This document shows, in pieces, positions 25,101-39,264 of a stretch of 64,000 bases of DNA (position 1 is its first letter; the number at the start of each line of letters is the position of its first letter). The stretch spans positions 93,268,001 through 93,332,000 of the forward strand of contig JASDFA010000010.1 of assembly GCA_035772735.1 (NCBI GenBank). The letters run 5' to 3'. The translations under genes and the position numbers were made by a program. Below the pieces are notes generated by a model. The model ran no database searches. It saw only the letters and a list, made by a program, of their open reading frames with translations, and was not told the origin of the DNA. Source of the DNA: Datura wrightii (lineage: Eukaryota; Streptophyta; Magnoliopsida; Solanales; Solanaceae).

Positions 25101-25894
25101 ATAACATATATAGATGAACAATGAGAATGAGATTCATAACTAGGAAATGCTATTAGTTGACAAGATGAAAAAATAAAAGTATTATATGGTTAATTAACTT
25201 CCTTAGCTTGTCCACCATTCTCTTCTCCATCAATGTTATAATTACAAGAAATTTCATTTTCATTGAGTTGTTTTTTTCTTTCACTAAGGGTAGATCTCTT
25301 ATCGACAATTAACATTAACACACCATTAATTTATCTAACATCATGTTTATCGAATCAATTTTTTGCCTCAATATTTTAGTTGAAGAGGTTCTCCATTTCC
25401 TTCTCCTTAGCCGATTTCTCTGTTTTGTTAATATATTTTTCATGGGCATTCACTATTAATTCAAGGTAGCTCTCATGCTTGACCGACTTGTTCAACCTTT
25501 TGTTCTTTCAAAAAGCTATATAATCTATTACTATACCTTTAGCCTGAGATAGAGATGCCAAAAGCATTGTTTACTCCTAGAGTAAAAACAATTAGACCGA
25601 TTCCTATATCACATAGAATAGACATCGCTTTTTCTTACTAATATACTGATTCTAATGTCTTATCTAGAATTAAATATTTTGTTACAGATCGAGATTCCTA
25701 GTAGTAGTAACCCCCTTTCTTCTTCTTTTTCTTATTTTTTACCCAAATATGAATAGAAATCGGGAATCTCGATCTAATAATGGAAAGTTTTATTCTAGAT
25801 AAGTCATTAGAATAACTATATAAGAAAGCAAAAGAGATATCTATTCTATGTGATATAGAAATCGGTCTAATTATTTTTACACCATGAGTAAACA

Positions 25895-26107
25895 ATGTTT
25901 TTGGTATCTCTATCCCAGGCTAAAGATACAGTAAAGGACTATTTACCTTTTTCTAAGAACGAAAGGCTAAACAATTCATTCAAGCATGAAAACTACCTTG
26001 AACTAACAGTAAATGCCCATGAAAATTATGTTATCATAATAGAGAAACTGGTAAAGGTAAAGAAAACGGAGAACCTCTTCAACCAAATTGTTGAGGCAGA
26101 AAAATGA
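25895..26107 (+). pseudogene. Captured coding-like fragment, right arm of P4
   Basis: 70-codon frame, three codons shorter than in U1 because of a TGA after E-A-E-K. Otherwise close to its neighbours. Confidence 0.42.
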
Positions 26108-26216
26108 TTTGATTAACAAGATGTTAGAGAAATTAATGGTTTATTAAAGTTATCATTCACTAAGAGGACAAACCTTAACCCAATGAAAATGAAATTGCTT
26201 CTGGTTACAACATTGT

Positions 26217-26218
<2 letters not shown>

Positions 26219-26257
<39 letters not shown>

Positions 26258-26258
26258 T
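26219..26258. repeat. (GA)n microsatellite, U4
   Basis: The shortest GA tract of the array, with gaaaga interruptions at both ends, followed by gatagatagatggatgg. Confidence 0.95.
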
Positions 26259-29200
26259 AGATAGATAGATGGATGGATGAAATGACCATTAAATAATTGA
26301 AAGTTTATTCACATAATTTGGCAATTTTAGAAATAAAATAATTGCATAATCTTGTTTTAAAGGTATTAATTAATTACAATCGAAATCAATTAATATCCTG
26401 AGCTGGTAAATGCAAATGGTCAACTTTTTATACAACATCTTGGGTGTATTAAGTTAGAAACATACTCTAATTAATTTTTCACAAAAATATATAGAATATC
26501 TTACAAAAGTTAAAAAAAAAAAAACTAAATATATCTCTTTCGGTTTCATTTTATTAATTCATTAAGGAATTTCTTATTAAGGTACATTGGAAGTAATGAT
26601 CCAAGGTTAACATAAAATTAGTTATAGTTCTAGCTTGTTAAAATTCTTAGTAGTTAAATAAAGTCAAATATTATAAGGATTTTATTATGTGAACTATTGA
26701 ATATTAACGTAATTATAACGTTCTAAATATTATTATTCCACAATCCATAAAATTGGATAAAAAACAACTAGCTTATACACTGAGGGAGTTATTTATTTGT
26801 GTTATTGGAGAAATTAATACCTATACAAATATTTTTCTAAAATAATGTGTTTTGTTAGTCTCTTCATATAATTATAAATCCCACAAAATTGATGCAACGT
26901 ATGACTGGCAGTACTAAATAGATAATAGTCGTATTAACTAATGTGTAACTCTATGTACTATTATATATATGCAGGATAAAATATAGAAAAGGAATATGTT
27001 TGTGGAAATTAATATTTATTTTAACTTCAATTATTGGGAAGCGTTGCAGTAAGCACAGTAAGACCAATCCTCATCATCGGTAATTAGGGTAGATCGACGA
27101 TGTTGCCGAGTATATGCGTTTCCAATACTTAGTCTACACATTCTGCACCTTTCCAAGCAGAAAATTAGTCCTTGTTATTTTCCTTTAGGTTTGGATTAGG
27201 AGGGACAATTCGAGAATCTGCAATTTTGAGTTCGTTGAATTTCATTGATGTTTAATCTAAAGATTGTGAGCCCTATTGATTGTTACTTTAAAAGATTGAA
27301 TTTATTATTGTTTTTGGAATTCAAATCAATTTTAAAACCCTGTTTCTAGATTTAGATGGTGAAAATCATATTAGAAGGGTAATCATCAATTGACGAACAA
27401 GTTTAAAGAAGTTGTTTTAATTTGTTTTTTTGAAAATTTTATAGTGGTGTTATTTAAACCTAATGGAGATAGTCTAAGCAGGGTTCCTATAATATATGAA
27501 GTTGTTTGGTAGATATTTGGACTAATTTTGAAAATATATTATGACAAAAAATAAAAAAAGATTCATCAATGTAGCTAGCGATGTATATAAACTTTAAAAT
27601 ATTGTCTAGAAGGAGGACAAATAAAGAAATTTGGTTTATCTGTAATTGAATCAATAATAAATACTAAAGGTTTGAAATTAATTTCTTATTTCCCATGGTT
27701 GTGAGTAATAGTTAACATCTATGTCACTCATATAGTCCCTCGACTTAAAAGTATTCAACATGAAGCTCCATTTCCCTAATAAAAACAAATGTAGTACCAA
27801 TAATACCTTACGATAGAGTAGTTAAACATGAATTTTTCCATCTTTTAGATGTTTTAGGATAATGTGCTTCACTAGATATATATTTGACGGGTTTAAAATT
27901 TTGTATTAGTCTCATCTCGAGAGCTCAACCTTTAACCTAGATTTCGTATGTTAGTTTGGAAGCATACCCTCCTCACATTATAAGCTAGTCATGAAGTAGT
28001 AGACTTTAACTTTAATTACATGATGAAGTTTCATTTTCTGGAAAAGATCTAAATTTGTATTGTACCTTCAAGAATTGCTCAATTTCTTCTGTTATTCTCT
28101 TATTTACTTTTGGCTATGACTTAAAATTAATTATTGTGCTTGAGTTGGAGCTTTGTTGATGGTCAACACTAAAAATAGGACTGTTCCTTGTGATGTAAGT
28201 ATCATTATACCTAATATAATGGATGAAAAAATTGTTCAAATTTGCAATATATAGGCATCAATTGGTTTCCTAGTCCTTTATTTAAATGATCTTTTGAATT
28301 AGTGGCCAAATTTCCAAAAAATTTCTGTATTTCCCAATTGGAAAAGGTAATAAGTGAAATTTGTAGATAGTATCGGATACAATTCAAATATGTAGTATTA
28401 CACATAGAGAGGATGTACTTGCAACTAACATATCACAGGATATAATGGTCATTCCATATGAATTTCAAGTAAACATAGGTGGACCGCCAATTTTATGCAA
28501 CAAGCATTCTACGATCTTCAAAAAATCACCCCTTTGAGCTACACAAGCAATAGTAGAAGTATAATGAGTTATGATAGTTAAATTTTATGAAGGAGAAGAG
28601 GTTGTTATTATTGGGTTTGTACAGCACAACAACAATGACAATGATGATTATAGAGAAAGAGATCTAGTGGTAATACTAAAGATTGGTGACACTGCGTAAT
28701 AAATAACTATAGTGCATGAGTGAAAACAAAGTCTATGAGATTCAATATATATTTTGTAGGTATTTGTTTGGTTAGTATACTCATCCTAATTGGAGAAAAA
28801 CTATGTGAAAAGTGATTGACTAAAATTGTGGCAAAAGAATTACTAGTTATTCATTGATTAATGATATTCTTTTTTGTGGTCGGGATTACTATCCATTGCA
28901 TAAATAGGTTTTGTGTATAAAATCGGAAATTTTACAATTATAACTAGGATTTGGGGTTAATCGAGGTTTAGTGATTAATTTGGACACATATCGACACATT
29001 TCTTGGTCTACATGCTTCCTCTAACCAATACATGTATATGGTACCTCTATCTATGAAAGTTTTGACATATGAAAAGAAATCATAGTGTTTTTTCCTCTAT
29101 TAGAATTTGAACATAAGACTGCATGACTCTTATACTTTCTTGACCGCATATAAGACCGTCCATTTATGAAATCTTAAAAGGATACACATAATAAGATTGA

Positions 29201-29438
29201 CGGGAGTTAAATATAATATCCTTCATATATCATTAAAATGACAACAATAACATATATAGATGAACAATGAGAATGAGATTCATAACTAGGAAAATGTTTT
29301 AATTACAAGAAATTTCATTTTCATTGAGTTATTCTTTTCTTTCACTAAGGTTAGATCTCTGTTATCGACAAATAACTTTAACACACCATTAATTTCCCTA
29401 ACATCAAGTTTATCGAATCAATTTTTTGCCTCAATAAT

Positions 29439-29630
29439 TTAGTTGAAGAGGTTCTCCATTTCCTTCTCCTTAGCAGATTTCTCTGTTTTGTTAATATAAT
29501 TATCATGGGCATTCACTATTAATTCAATGTAGTCCTCATGCTTGACCGACTTGTTCAGCCTTTTGTTGTTACAAAAAGCTATATAATCTTTTACTATACC
29601 TTTAGCCTGAGATAGAGATGCCAAAAGCAT
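29439..29630 (-). pseudogene. Captured coding-like fragment, left arm of P5
   Basis: 63-codon minus-strand frame like 6622-6813, inverted partner of 29856-30077. Confidence 0.42.
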
Positions 29631-29855
29631 TGTTTACTCCTAGAGTAAAAACAATTAGACCGATTCCTATATCACATAGAATAAACATCGCTTTTTCTTA
29701 CTAATATAGTGATTCTAATGTCTTATCTAGAATTAAATATTTTATTACAGATCGAGATTCCTAGTAGTAGTAACCCCCTTTCTTCTTCTTCTTCTTATTT
29801 TTTACCCAAATATGAATAGAAATCGGTCTAATTATTTTTACACCATGAGTAAACA

Positions 29856-30077
29856 ATGCTTTTGGTATCTCTATCCCAGGCTAAAGATATAGTAAAGGAC
29901 TATTTAGCTTTTTCTAAGAACGAAAGGCTAAACAATTCATTCAAGCATGAAAACTACCTTGAACTAACAGTAAATGCCCATGAAAATTATGTTAACATAA
30001 TAGAGAAACTGGTAAAGGTAAAGAAAACGGAGAACCTCTTCAACCAAATTTTTGAGGCAGAAAAACGATTTGATTAA
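29856..30077 (+). pseudogene. Captured coding-like fragment, right arm of P5
   Basis: 73-codon frame nearly identical to 7147-7368. Confidence 0.42.
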
Positions 30078-30177
30078 CAGGATGTTAGAGAAATTTATGG
30101 TTTATTAAAGTTATCATTCATTAAGAGGACAAACCTTAACCCAATGAAAATGAAATTTCTTCTGGTTACAACATTGT

Positions 30178-30181
<4 letters not shown>

Positions 30182-30234
<53 letters not shown>
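30182..30234. repeat. (GA)n microsatellite, U5
   Basis: GA tract of about 53 bp with an early gaaaga, then tggatggatg. Confidence 0.96.
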
Positions 30235-30238
<4 letters not shown>

Positions 30239-33200
30239 TGGATGAAAGGACCATTAAATAATTGAAAGTTTATTCACATAATTTGGCAATTTTAGGAATA
30301 AAATAATTGCATAATCTTGTTTTAAAGGTATTTATTAATTACAATCCTAAGTAGAATAATATCCTGAGCTGGTAAATGCAAATGGTCAACTTTTTATACA
30401 ACATCTTGGGTGTATTAAGTTAGAAACATACTCTAATTAATTTTTCACGAAAATATATAAAATATCTTACTAAAGTTTAAAAAAAAAGAAAACTAAATAT
30501 ATCTCTTTTGGTTTCATTTTATCAATTCATTAATGAATTTCTTATTAAGGTACATTAGAAATAATGATCCAAGGTTAACATAAACTTAGTTATAGTTCTA
30601 GCTTGTTAAAATTCTTAGTAGTTAAATAAAGTCAAATATTATAAGGATTTTATTATGTGAACTATTGAATATTAACGTAATTATAACATTCTAAATATTA
30701 TTATTCCACAATCCATAAAATTGGATAAAAAACAACTAGCTTATACATTGATGTTATTTATTTGTGTTATTGGAGAAATTAATACCTATACAAATTTTTT
30801 TCTAAAATAATGTGTTTTGTTAGTCTCTTCATATAATTATAAATCCCACAAAATTGATGCAACGTATGGCTGGCAGTACTAAATAGATAATAGTCGTATT
30901 AACTAATGTGTAACTCTATGTACTATTATATATATGCAGGATAAAATATAGAAAAGGAATATGTCTGTGGAAATTAATATTTATTTTAACTTCAATTATT
31001 GGGAAGCGTTGCAGTAAGCACAGTAAGACCAATCCTAATCATTGATATTTAGGGTAGATCGACGATGTTGCCGAGTATATGCGTTTCCAATACTTAGTCT
31101 ACACTTTCTGCACCTTTCGAAGCAGAAAATTAGTCCTTGTTATTTTCCTTTAGGTTAGGATTAGGAGGGACAATTCGAGAATCTCCAATTTTGAGTTCGT
31201 TGAATTTCATTGATGTTTAATCTAAAGATTGTGAGCCCTATTGATTTTGTTACTTTAAAAGCTTGAATTTATTATTGTGTTTGGAATTCAAATCAATTTT
31301 AAAATGCTGTTTCTAGATTTAGATTGAGAAAATCATATTAGAAGGGTAATCATCAATTGACGAACAAGTTTAAAGAAGTTGTTTTAATTTGTTTTTGTGA
31401 AAATTTTATAGTGGTGTTATTTAAACCTAATGGAGATAGTCTAAGCAGGGTTCCTATAATATATGAAGTTGTTTGGTAGATATTTGGACTAATTTTGAAA
31501 ATATATTATGACTAAAAATAAAAAAAAAAGATTCATCAATGTAGCTAGCGATGTATATAAACTTTTAAATATTGTATAGAAGGAGGACAAATAAAGAAAT
31601 TTGGTTTATCTGTATTTGAATCAATAAGAAATACTAAAGGTTTGAAATTAATTTCTTATTTCCCATGGTTGTGAGTAATAGTTATCATCTATGTCACTCA
31701 TATAGTCCCTCGACTTAAAAGTATTCAACATGAAGCTCCATTTCACTAATAAAAACAAATGTAGTACCAATAATACCTTATGATAGAGTAGTTAAACATG
31801 AATTTTTCCATCTTTTAGATGTTTTAGGATAATGTGCTTCACTAGATATATATTTGACGGGTTTAAAATTTTGTATTAGTCTCATCTCGAGAGCTCAACC
31901 TTTAACCTAGATTTCGTATGTTAGTTTGGAAGCATACCCTCCTCATATTATAAGATAGTCATGAAGTAGTAGACTTTAACTTTAATTACATGATGAAGTT
32001 TCATTTTCTGGAAAAGATCTAAATTTGTATTGTACCTTCAAGAATTGCTCAATTTCTTCTATTATTCTCTTATTTACTTTTGGCTATGACTTTAAATTAA
32101 TTATTGTGCTTGAGTTGGAGCTTTGTTGATGGTCAACACTAAAAATAGGACTGTTCCTTGTGATGTAAGTATCATTATACCTAATATAATGGATGAAATA
32201 ATTTTCAAATTTGCAATATATAGGCATCAATTGGTTTCCTAGTCCTTTATTTAAATGATCTTTTGAATTAGTGGCCAAATTTCCAAAAAAATTATGTATT
32301 TCCCAATTGGAAAAGGTAATAAGTGAAATTTGTATATAGTATCGGATACAATTCAAATATGTAGTATTACACATAGAGAGGATGTACTTGCAACTAACAT
32401 ATCACAGGATATACTGGTCATTCCATATGAATTTCAAGTAAACATAGGTGGACCGCCAATTTTATGCAACAAGCATTCTACGATCTTAAAAAAATCACCC
32501 CTTTGAGCTACACAAGCAATAGTAGAAGTATAAGGAGTTACGATAGTTAAATTTTATGAAGGAGAAGAGGTTGTTATTGTTGGGTTTGTACAGCACAGCA
32601 ACAATGACAATGATGATTATAGAGAAAGAGATCTAGTGGTAATACTAAAGAATGGTGACACTGCGTAATAAATAAATATAGTGCATGAGTGAAAACAAAG
32701 TCTATGAGATTCAATATATATTTTGTAGGTATTTGTTTGGTTAGTATACTCATCCTAATTGGAGAAAAACTGTGTGAAAAATGATTGACTAAAATTGTGG
32801 CAAAAGAATTACTAGTTATTCATTGATTAATGATATTCTTTTGTGTGGTCGGGATTACTATCCATTGCATAAATAGGTTTTGTGTATAAAACCGAAAATT
32901 TTACAATTATAACTAGGATTTGGGGTTAATCGAGGTTTATTGATTAGTTTGGACACATATCGACACATTTCTTGGTCTACGTGCTTCCTCTAACCAATAC
33001 ATGTATATGGTACCTCTATCCATGAAAGTTTTGACATATGAAAAGAAATCATAGTGTTTTTTCCTCTATTAGAATTTGAACATAAGACTGCATGACTCTT
33101 ATACTTTCTTGACCGCATATAACGTCGTCCATTTATGATATCTTAAAAGGATACAGATAATAAGATTGACTGGAGTTAAATATAATATCCTTCATATATC

Positions 33201-34011
33201 AATAAAATGACAACAATAACATATATAGATGAACAATGAGAATGAGATTCATAACTAGGAAATGCTATTAAATGACAAGATGAAAAAATAAAAGTGTTAT
33301 ATGCTTAATTAACTTCCTTAGCATGTCCATCATTCTCTTTTCCATCAATGTTATAATTACAAGATATTTCATTTTCATTGAGTTGTTTTTTCTTTCACTA
33401 AGGCTAGATCTCTTATCGACAATTAACATTAACACACCATTAATTTATCTAACAGCATGTTTATCGAATCAATTTTTTGCCTCAATATTTTAGTTGAAGA
33501 GGTTCTCCATTTCCTTCTCCTTAGCCGATTTCTCTGTTTTGTTAATATAATTTTCATGGGCATTCACTATTAATTCAAGGTAGCTCTCATGCTTGACCGA
33601 CTTGTTTAGCCTTTTGTTCTTTCAAAAAGCTATATAATCTTTTACTATATCTTTAGCCTGAGATAGAGATGCCAAAAGTATTGTTTACTCCTAGAGTAAA
33701 AACAATTAGACCGATTCCTATATCACATAGAATAGACATCGCTTTTTCTTACTAATATACTGATTCTAATGTCTTATCTAGAATTAAATATTTTGTTATA
33801 GATCGAGATTCCTAGTAGTAGTAACCCCCTTTCTTCTTCGTCTTCTTCTTATTTTTTACCCAAATATGAATAGAAATGGGGAATCTCGATCTAATAATGG
33901 AAAGTTTTATTCTAGATAAGTCATTAGAATAACTATATAAGAAAGCAAAAGAGATATCTATTCTATGTGATATAGAAATCGGTCTAATTATTTTTACACC
34001 ATGAGTAAACA

Positions 34012-34233
34012 ATGCTTTTGGTATCTCTATCCCAGGCTAAAGATATAGTAAAGTACTATTTAGCTTTTTCTAAGAACGAAAGGCTAAACAATTCATTCAA
34101 GCATGAAAACTACCATGAACTAACAATAAATGCCCATGAAAATTATGTTAACATAATAGAGAAACTGGTAAAGGTAAAGAAAACGGAGAACCTCTTCAAC
34201 CAAATTGTTGAGGCAGAAAAACGATTTGATTAA
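34012..34233 (+). pseudogene. Captured coding-like fragment, right arm of P6
   Basis: 73-codon frame with a few private substitutions (for example K-Y-Y in place of K-D-Y). Confidence 0.42.
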
Positions 34234-34331
34234 CATGATGTTAGAGAAATTAATGGTTTATTAAAGTTATATTTCATTAAGAGGACAAACCTTAACTCAA
34301 TGAAAATGAAATTGCTTCTGGTTACAACATT

Positions 34332-34333
<2 letters not shown>

Positions 34334-34402
<69 letters not shown>
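34334..34402. repeat. (GA)n microsatellite, U6
   Basis: GA tract of 69 bp with one gaaaga interruption, then tggatggatg. Confidence 0.97.
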
Positions 34403-37400
34403 TGGATGGATGAAATGACCATTAAATAATTGAAAGTTTATTCACATAATTTGGCAATTTTAGGAATAAAATAATTGCATAATCTTGTTTCAAAGGTATT
34501 TATTAATTACAATCCTAAATAGAATAATATCCTGAGCTGGCAAATGCAAATGGTCAACTTTTTATACAACATCTTGTATATCAAGTTAGAAACATACTCT
34601 AATTAATTTGTCACCAAAAGACATATAATATCTTACTAAAGTAAAAAAAAAAGAAAAAGTAAATATATCTCTTTCGGTTTCATTTTATAAATGCATTAAT
34701 GATTTTCTTATTCAGGTAAATTTGAAGTAATGATCCGAGGTTAACATAAACTTTGTTATAGTTCTAGCTTGTTAGAATTCTTAGTAGTTAAATAATCTCA
34801 AATATAATAAAGATTTACTATGTGAACTGTTAAATATTAACGTAATTATAACGTTCTAAAAATGATTATTCCACAATCCATAAAATTGGATAAAAAACAA
34901 CTAGCTTATACACTGAGGGTGTTATTTATTTGTGTTATCGGAGAAATTAATACCTATATAAATTTTTGTCTAAAATAATGTGTTTGGTTAGTCTCTTCAT
35001 ATAATTATAAATCCCACAAAATTGATGCAACGTATGGCTGGCAGTACTAAATAGATAATAGTCGTATTAACTAATGTGTGACTCTATGTACTATTATATA
35101 TATGCAGGATAAAATATAGAAAAGGATTATGTCCATGGAAATTTATATTTATTTTTACTACAATTATTGAGAAGCGTGGAAGTAAGCACAGTAAGACCAA
35201 TCCTCATCATCGGTATGTAGGGTAGATCGATGATGTTGATGAGTACATGTGTTTCCAATACTTAGTCTACACTTTCTGCACCTTTCGAAGCAGCAAATTA
35301 GTCCTTGTTATTTTCCTTTAGGTTAGGATTAGGAGGGACAATTCGAGAATCTCCTATTTTGAGTTCTTATAATTTCATTGAAGTTTAAGCTAAAGATTGT
35401 GAGCCCTATTGATTGTTACTTTAAAATATTGAATTTATTGTTGTATTTGGACTTCAAATAAATGTTAAAACCCGGTTTTTAGATTTGGATGGTGAAAATC
35501 ACATTAGAAGGGTAATCCTCAATTGTCGAACAAGTTTAAAGAAGTTGTTTTAATTTGTTTTCGTGAAAATTTTATAGTGGTTATTTAAACCTAATGGAGA
35601 TAGTCTAAGAAGGGTTCCTATAATATATGAAGTATTTGGTAGATATTTAGACTGATTTTGAAAATATATTATGACTAAAAATAACAAAAAAGATTCATTA
35701 ATGTAGCTAGCGATTTATATAAAGTTTTGCATATTGTATAGAAGGAGGACAAATAAAGAAATTTGGTTTGTCTGTATTTGAATCAATATGAAATACTAAA
35801 GGTTTTAAATTAATTTCCTATTTCCCATGGTTGTGAGTAATAGTTAACATCTATGTCACTCATATAGTCCCTCGACTTAAATGTATTCAACATGAAGCTC
35901 CATTTCCCTAATAAAAACAAATGTAGTACCAATAATACCTTATGATAGAGTAGTTAAACATGAATTTTCCATCTTTTAGATATTTTAGGATAATGTGCTT
36001 CACTAGATATATATTTGACGGGTTTAAATTCGGTATTAGTCTGATCTCGAGAGCTCAACCTTTAACCTAGATTTCGTATGTTAGTTTGGAAGCATACCCT
36101 CCTCACATTATAAGCTAGTCATGAAGTAGTATACTTTAACTTAACTTACATGATGAAGTTTCATTTTCTAGAATAGATCTAAAATTTTATTTTACCTTAA
36201 AGAATTGCTGAATTTCTTCTGTTATTCTCTTATATACTTTTGTCTATGCCTTAAATTTAATTATTGTGCTTAGGTTGGACCTTTGTTGATGGTCAAGACT
36301 AAAAATAGGACTGTTTCCTTGTAATGTAGGTATCAATATACCAAATATAATGGATGAAAAATTATTTAAATTTGCAATATATAGGCATCAATTTGTTTCC
36401 TAGTCCTTTATTTTCCTGATCTTGTGAATTAGTGGCCAAATTTTCACTAAATTTCTGTATTTCCCAATTGAAAAAGGTAATAAGTGAAATTTATAGATAG
36501 TATCGGATACAATTCAAATAAGTAGTATTACACATAGAGAGGATGTCCTTGCAACTAACGTATCACAGGATAATAATGGTCATTCAATAAGAATTTCAAG
36601 TAAACATAGGTGGACCGCCAATTTTATGCATACAACATTCTACGATCTTCCAAAATTCACCCCTTTGAGCTACACAAGCAATAGTAGAAGTTAAAGGAGT
36701 TACGATAGTTAAATTTTATGAAGGAGCAGAGGTTGTTATTGTTGGGTTTGTACAGCACAATAACAATGACAATGATGATTATAGAGAAAGAGATCTAGTG
36801 GTAATACTAAAGAATGGTGACAGTGCGTACTAAATAACTCTAGTGCATGAGTCAAAAACAAGTGTATGAGATCCAATATATATTTTGTATGTATTTGTTT
36901 GGTTAGTATACTCATCCTAATTGGAGAAAAACTATGTGAAAAGTGATTGACTAAAATTGTGGCAAAAGAATTACTAGTTATTCATTGATTAATGATATTC
37001 TTTTGTGTGGTCGGGATTACTATCCATTGCATAAAAAGGTTTATTGTATAAAACCCGAAATTTTACAATTATAACTAGGTTTCGGGGTAAATCGAGGGTT
37101 GGTGATTAGTTTGGACACATTTCGACACATTTCTTGGTCTATATTCTTCCTCTATCCAATACATGTATATGGTACCTCTGTCCATGAAAGTTTTGATATA
37201 TGAAAAGAAACCATAGTGTTTCTTCCTCTATAAGAATTTGAACATAAGACTGCATGACTCTTATACTTTCTTGACCGCATATAACCCCGTTCTTTTTTGA
37301 AATCTTAAAAGGATACATATAATAAGATTGATTGGATTTAAATATAATATCCTTCATATATCATTAAAATGACAACAATAACATATATAGATGAACAATG

Positions 37401-37456
37401 AGAATGAGATTCATAACTAGGAAATGCTATTAAATGACAAGATGAAAAAAAAAGTA

Positions 37457-37461
37457 TTATA
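37457..37461. repeat. Target-site duplication, left (ttata)
   Basis: ttata directly before tgttatg. Other units read attatatgcttaa through this site without interruption. Confidence 0.85.
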
Positions 37462-37688
37462 TGTTATGAAATAATAAAGAAAGAACAAGATTATTATAGA
37501 TAAAGAGAGAAGTTCTTATTTCTCTTGATCGGATGAAATACAATGAAGGAGAACCCCTCTATTTATAGGGATAACTTCTCCTAGCTTTTCTCCAAAAGAT
37601 AGACTTTCACTATAACATAAACACATGTATCCACTACAATACAAATACCTTTATAGACATTCATTATAATACAAATATGTTTATAACA
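37462..37688 (-). mobile_element. 3' LTR of the copia element
   Basis: 227 bp. The minus strand keeps a good TATA box, TATAAATAG, at 37559-37567. Confidence 0.93.
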
Positions 37689-37698
37689 CTCCCCCTTG
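37689..37698 (-). other. Polypurine tract of the copia element
   Basis: Minus strand CAAGGGGGAG immediately before the 3' LTR. Confidence 0.8.
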
Positions 37699-38825
37699 AA
37701 TGTCTATTTGATAGATAATGTGCCTCGTTAAAACCTTACTAGAAATAATTCAGTGGGAAAAAAATCTAGTGAAGGAAAAAGAGTACACATATCTAATAAT
37801 ATGCGTTTTGGCTGCCTCAATAAAAACCTTACAAGGAAAACCCAGTGGGACAAAACCTCGTAAGGAAAAAAGAGTACAACACATATTAACTCCCCCTAAT
37901 GTTAGAAAAATTAATATTTACCCCCCAAGATCATTTGGGGAACCATCCTTGTGCATTGTGGTGGAGCAATTGAATCATATATCGCACATTCAAATTTTTT
38001 TAGATCGAATTATTCGGTTCCTGACCCTGAACCAATTGTGATAGGGGAACCTTGTTGTCTTGATACATTCAAGTGTTGCTATATGTTAAATAAACATATC
38101 TCATACCAAATTTTATTTGGGAGTTTCATTCTCATAACCAATGATTTAGCTATAATTGGTGGCATACAATTTTTGCTAAACCAATATAAATATGAATCAG
38201 CATTATCAACATGATTTTATAATTTGGAACTATGCTCTTAATTAATATTTCGAGAAACAACCTTACAAAAATCAATGTCAAGTTGATATAAAAACACATG
38301 TGACCATACCATAGGTGCATCTATTAGCAAACGGTTCACGTGGTAGGTGAATGGGCCCATATTCACCCTTTTATAAGTTTCAAAATTTCAGTGAATATAA
38401 TTCCAATCTTAGCTGATCAAGATCATTCTATCACGAGAACAAGCAACACAAGAGAATTCTTGAAGAATATATTATTTCTTCAACATATGGCCACGTGAAT
38501 TCTTAATTATTTTTGCATGACATTTGAACCGGGATGACCAACAAATTATGTCAACTTATTTCAGTAAACTTCTACTTTACTTTCGTATGTGATTTCATCA
38601 TCATACCCATAATTATGTACTACAAATAAAGAAAATGGCGGGTAGTCTTTTACATAAATATTTATAATCCGCTTCAATTGTAGTAGCATGAAAATATAGA
38701 TCTTCCCATAATTTATAGTCTCAATTTCTTTTTTCAGTGTCCTTGAAACTTATAAGTCTCCTTTTGAGACTTACAACAATAATTTCATTCCTTCAGGTAG
38801 TAATACATTAGCTCTTCCGGAGCTC
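37699..38825 (-). other. Non-coding remainder of the copia interior
   Basis: About 1.1 kb between the gag fragment and the polypurine tract. Near the LTR two cccagtggga-like repeats occur in aaaaccttac/gtaaggaaaaa contexts. No protease, integrase, RT or RNase H motif is seen on either strand. Open frames at 37718-38214 (plus) have no recognisable domain. Confidence 0.6.
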
Positions 38826-39264
38826 TCAATTAATTTTGTATACTATCACATATTCAATCATATCAATATCATTAATAGTTTCTCCACATAGTTTCAACTT
38901 CGAAACAATTTTGAATGTTGATGAGCTATGCTCATAAACAGACTTATAGTCTTGATGGATCCAATCATATCGTGCCTTTAGGTAGATGACCATCTTCAGG
39001 TGGTCATACCTTTCTTTTAGGCTATTCCACAAAACAAGTGGATCCTTAATCATGAGATATTTAATTTTAAGAACTTCGTCAAGATGATGACGCAAGAATA
39101 TCATAGCCTTAGCACGATCTTGATTTGATGCTTTGTTTTCATTTTTAATGGTGTCTCCAAGACCCATTGCATCCATAAGGATTTTCAGCATCCAACACCC
39201 ATGAAAGGTAGATCTTGCCCGAACTTTGAAGGGCAACGAAATCAAGTTTCGTAAAGTTAGCCAT
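38826..39264 (-). pseudogene. gag: Partial copia gag (frameshifted, truncated)
   Basis: The likely start is the ATG at 39264-39262. About 25 codons later an extra A in a short run (plus-strand tttt, 39182-39185) shifts the frame. The second frame (39245-38826) then carries the copia Gag/UBN2-type pattern: D-A-M-G-L-G-D-T-I, F-L-R-H-H-L-D-E, K-D-P-L-V-L-W, L-K-E-R-Y-D, and S-K-L-K-L-C-G. The domain breaks off after that and no zinc knuckle is present. Confidence 0.85.

Larger units (their letters stand above)
25205..26282. repeat. Foldback P4: imperfect inverted repeat
   Basis: Left arm about 25205-25705, spacer with cttcttctttttctta, right arm about 25755-26282. Same content as the other foldbacks. 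Confidence 0.87.
23828..27973 (+). repeat. Array unit U4
   Basis: Full-length unit (about 4146 bp) with foldback P4 and a short GA tract followed by gata and gatg repeats. Confidence 0.92.
29285..30245. repeat. Foldback P5: inverted repeat with deletions
   Basis: The left arm lacks about 100 bp at its outer end, and the right arm lacks about 125 bp next to the spacer. The paired region is shorter and the loop longer than in the other units. Confidence 0.85.
27974..31943 (+). repeat. Array unit U5 (two internal deletions)
   Basis: About 3970 bp. Relative to its neighbours it lacks roughly 100 bp of the outer left foldback arm near 29292 and a segment of roughly 125 bp at the foldback centre near 29821, where the text jumps from aatatgaatagaaat straight to cggtctaatt. 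Confidence 0.9.
33320..34412. repeat. Foldback P6: imperfect inverted repeat
   Basis: Left arm about 33320-33830, spacer with cttcgtcttcttctta (shared with P3), right arm about 33870-34412. Confidence 0.87.
31944..36103 (+). repeat. Array unit U6
   Basis: Full-length unit (about 4160 bp) with foldback P6 and a GA tract. Its right part (34560-36100) carries variants shared with U7 and U8 (for example gatccgaggttaac), marking the start of a more diverged right-hand subgroup. Confidence 0.92.

Noticed and set aside
37718..38214. Plus-strand frames of 87 and 107 codons in the copia interior
   Set aside because: Antisense to the element, overlapping, and no domain.
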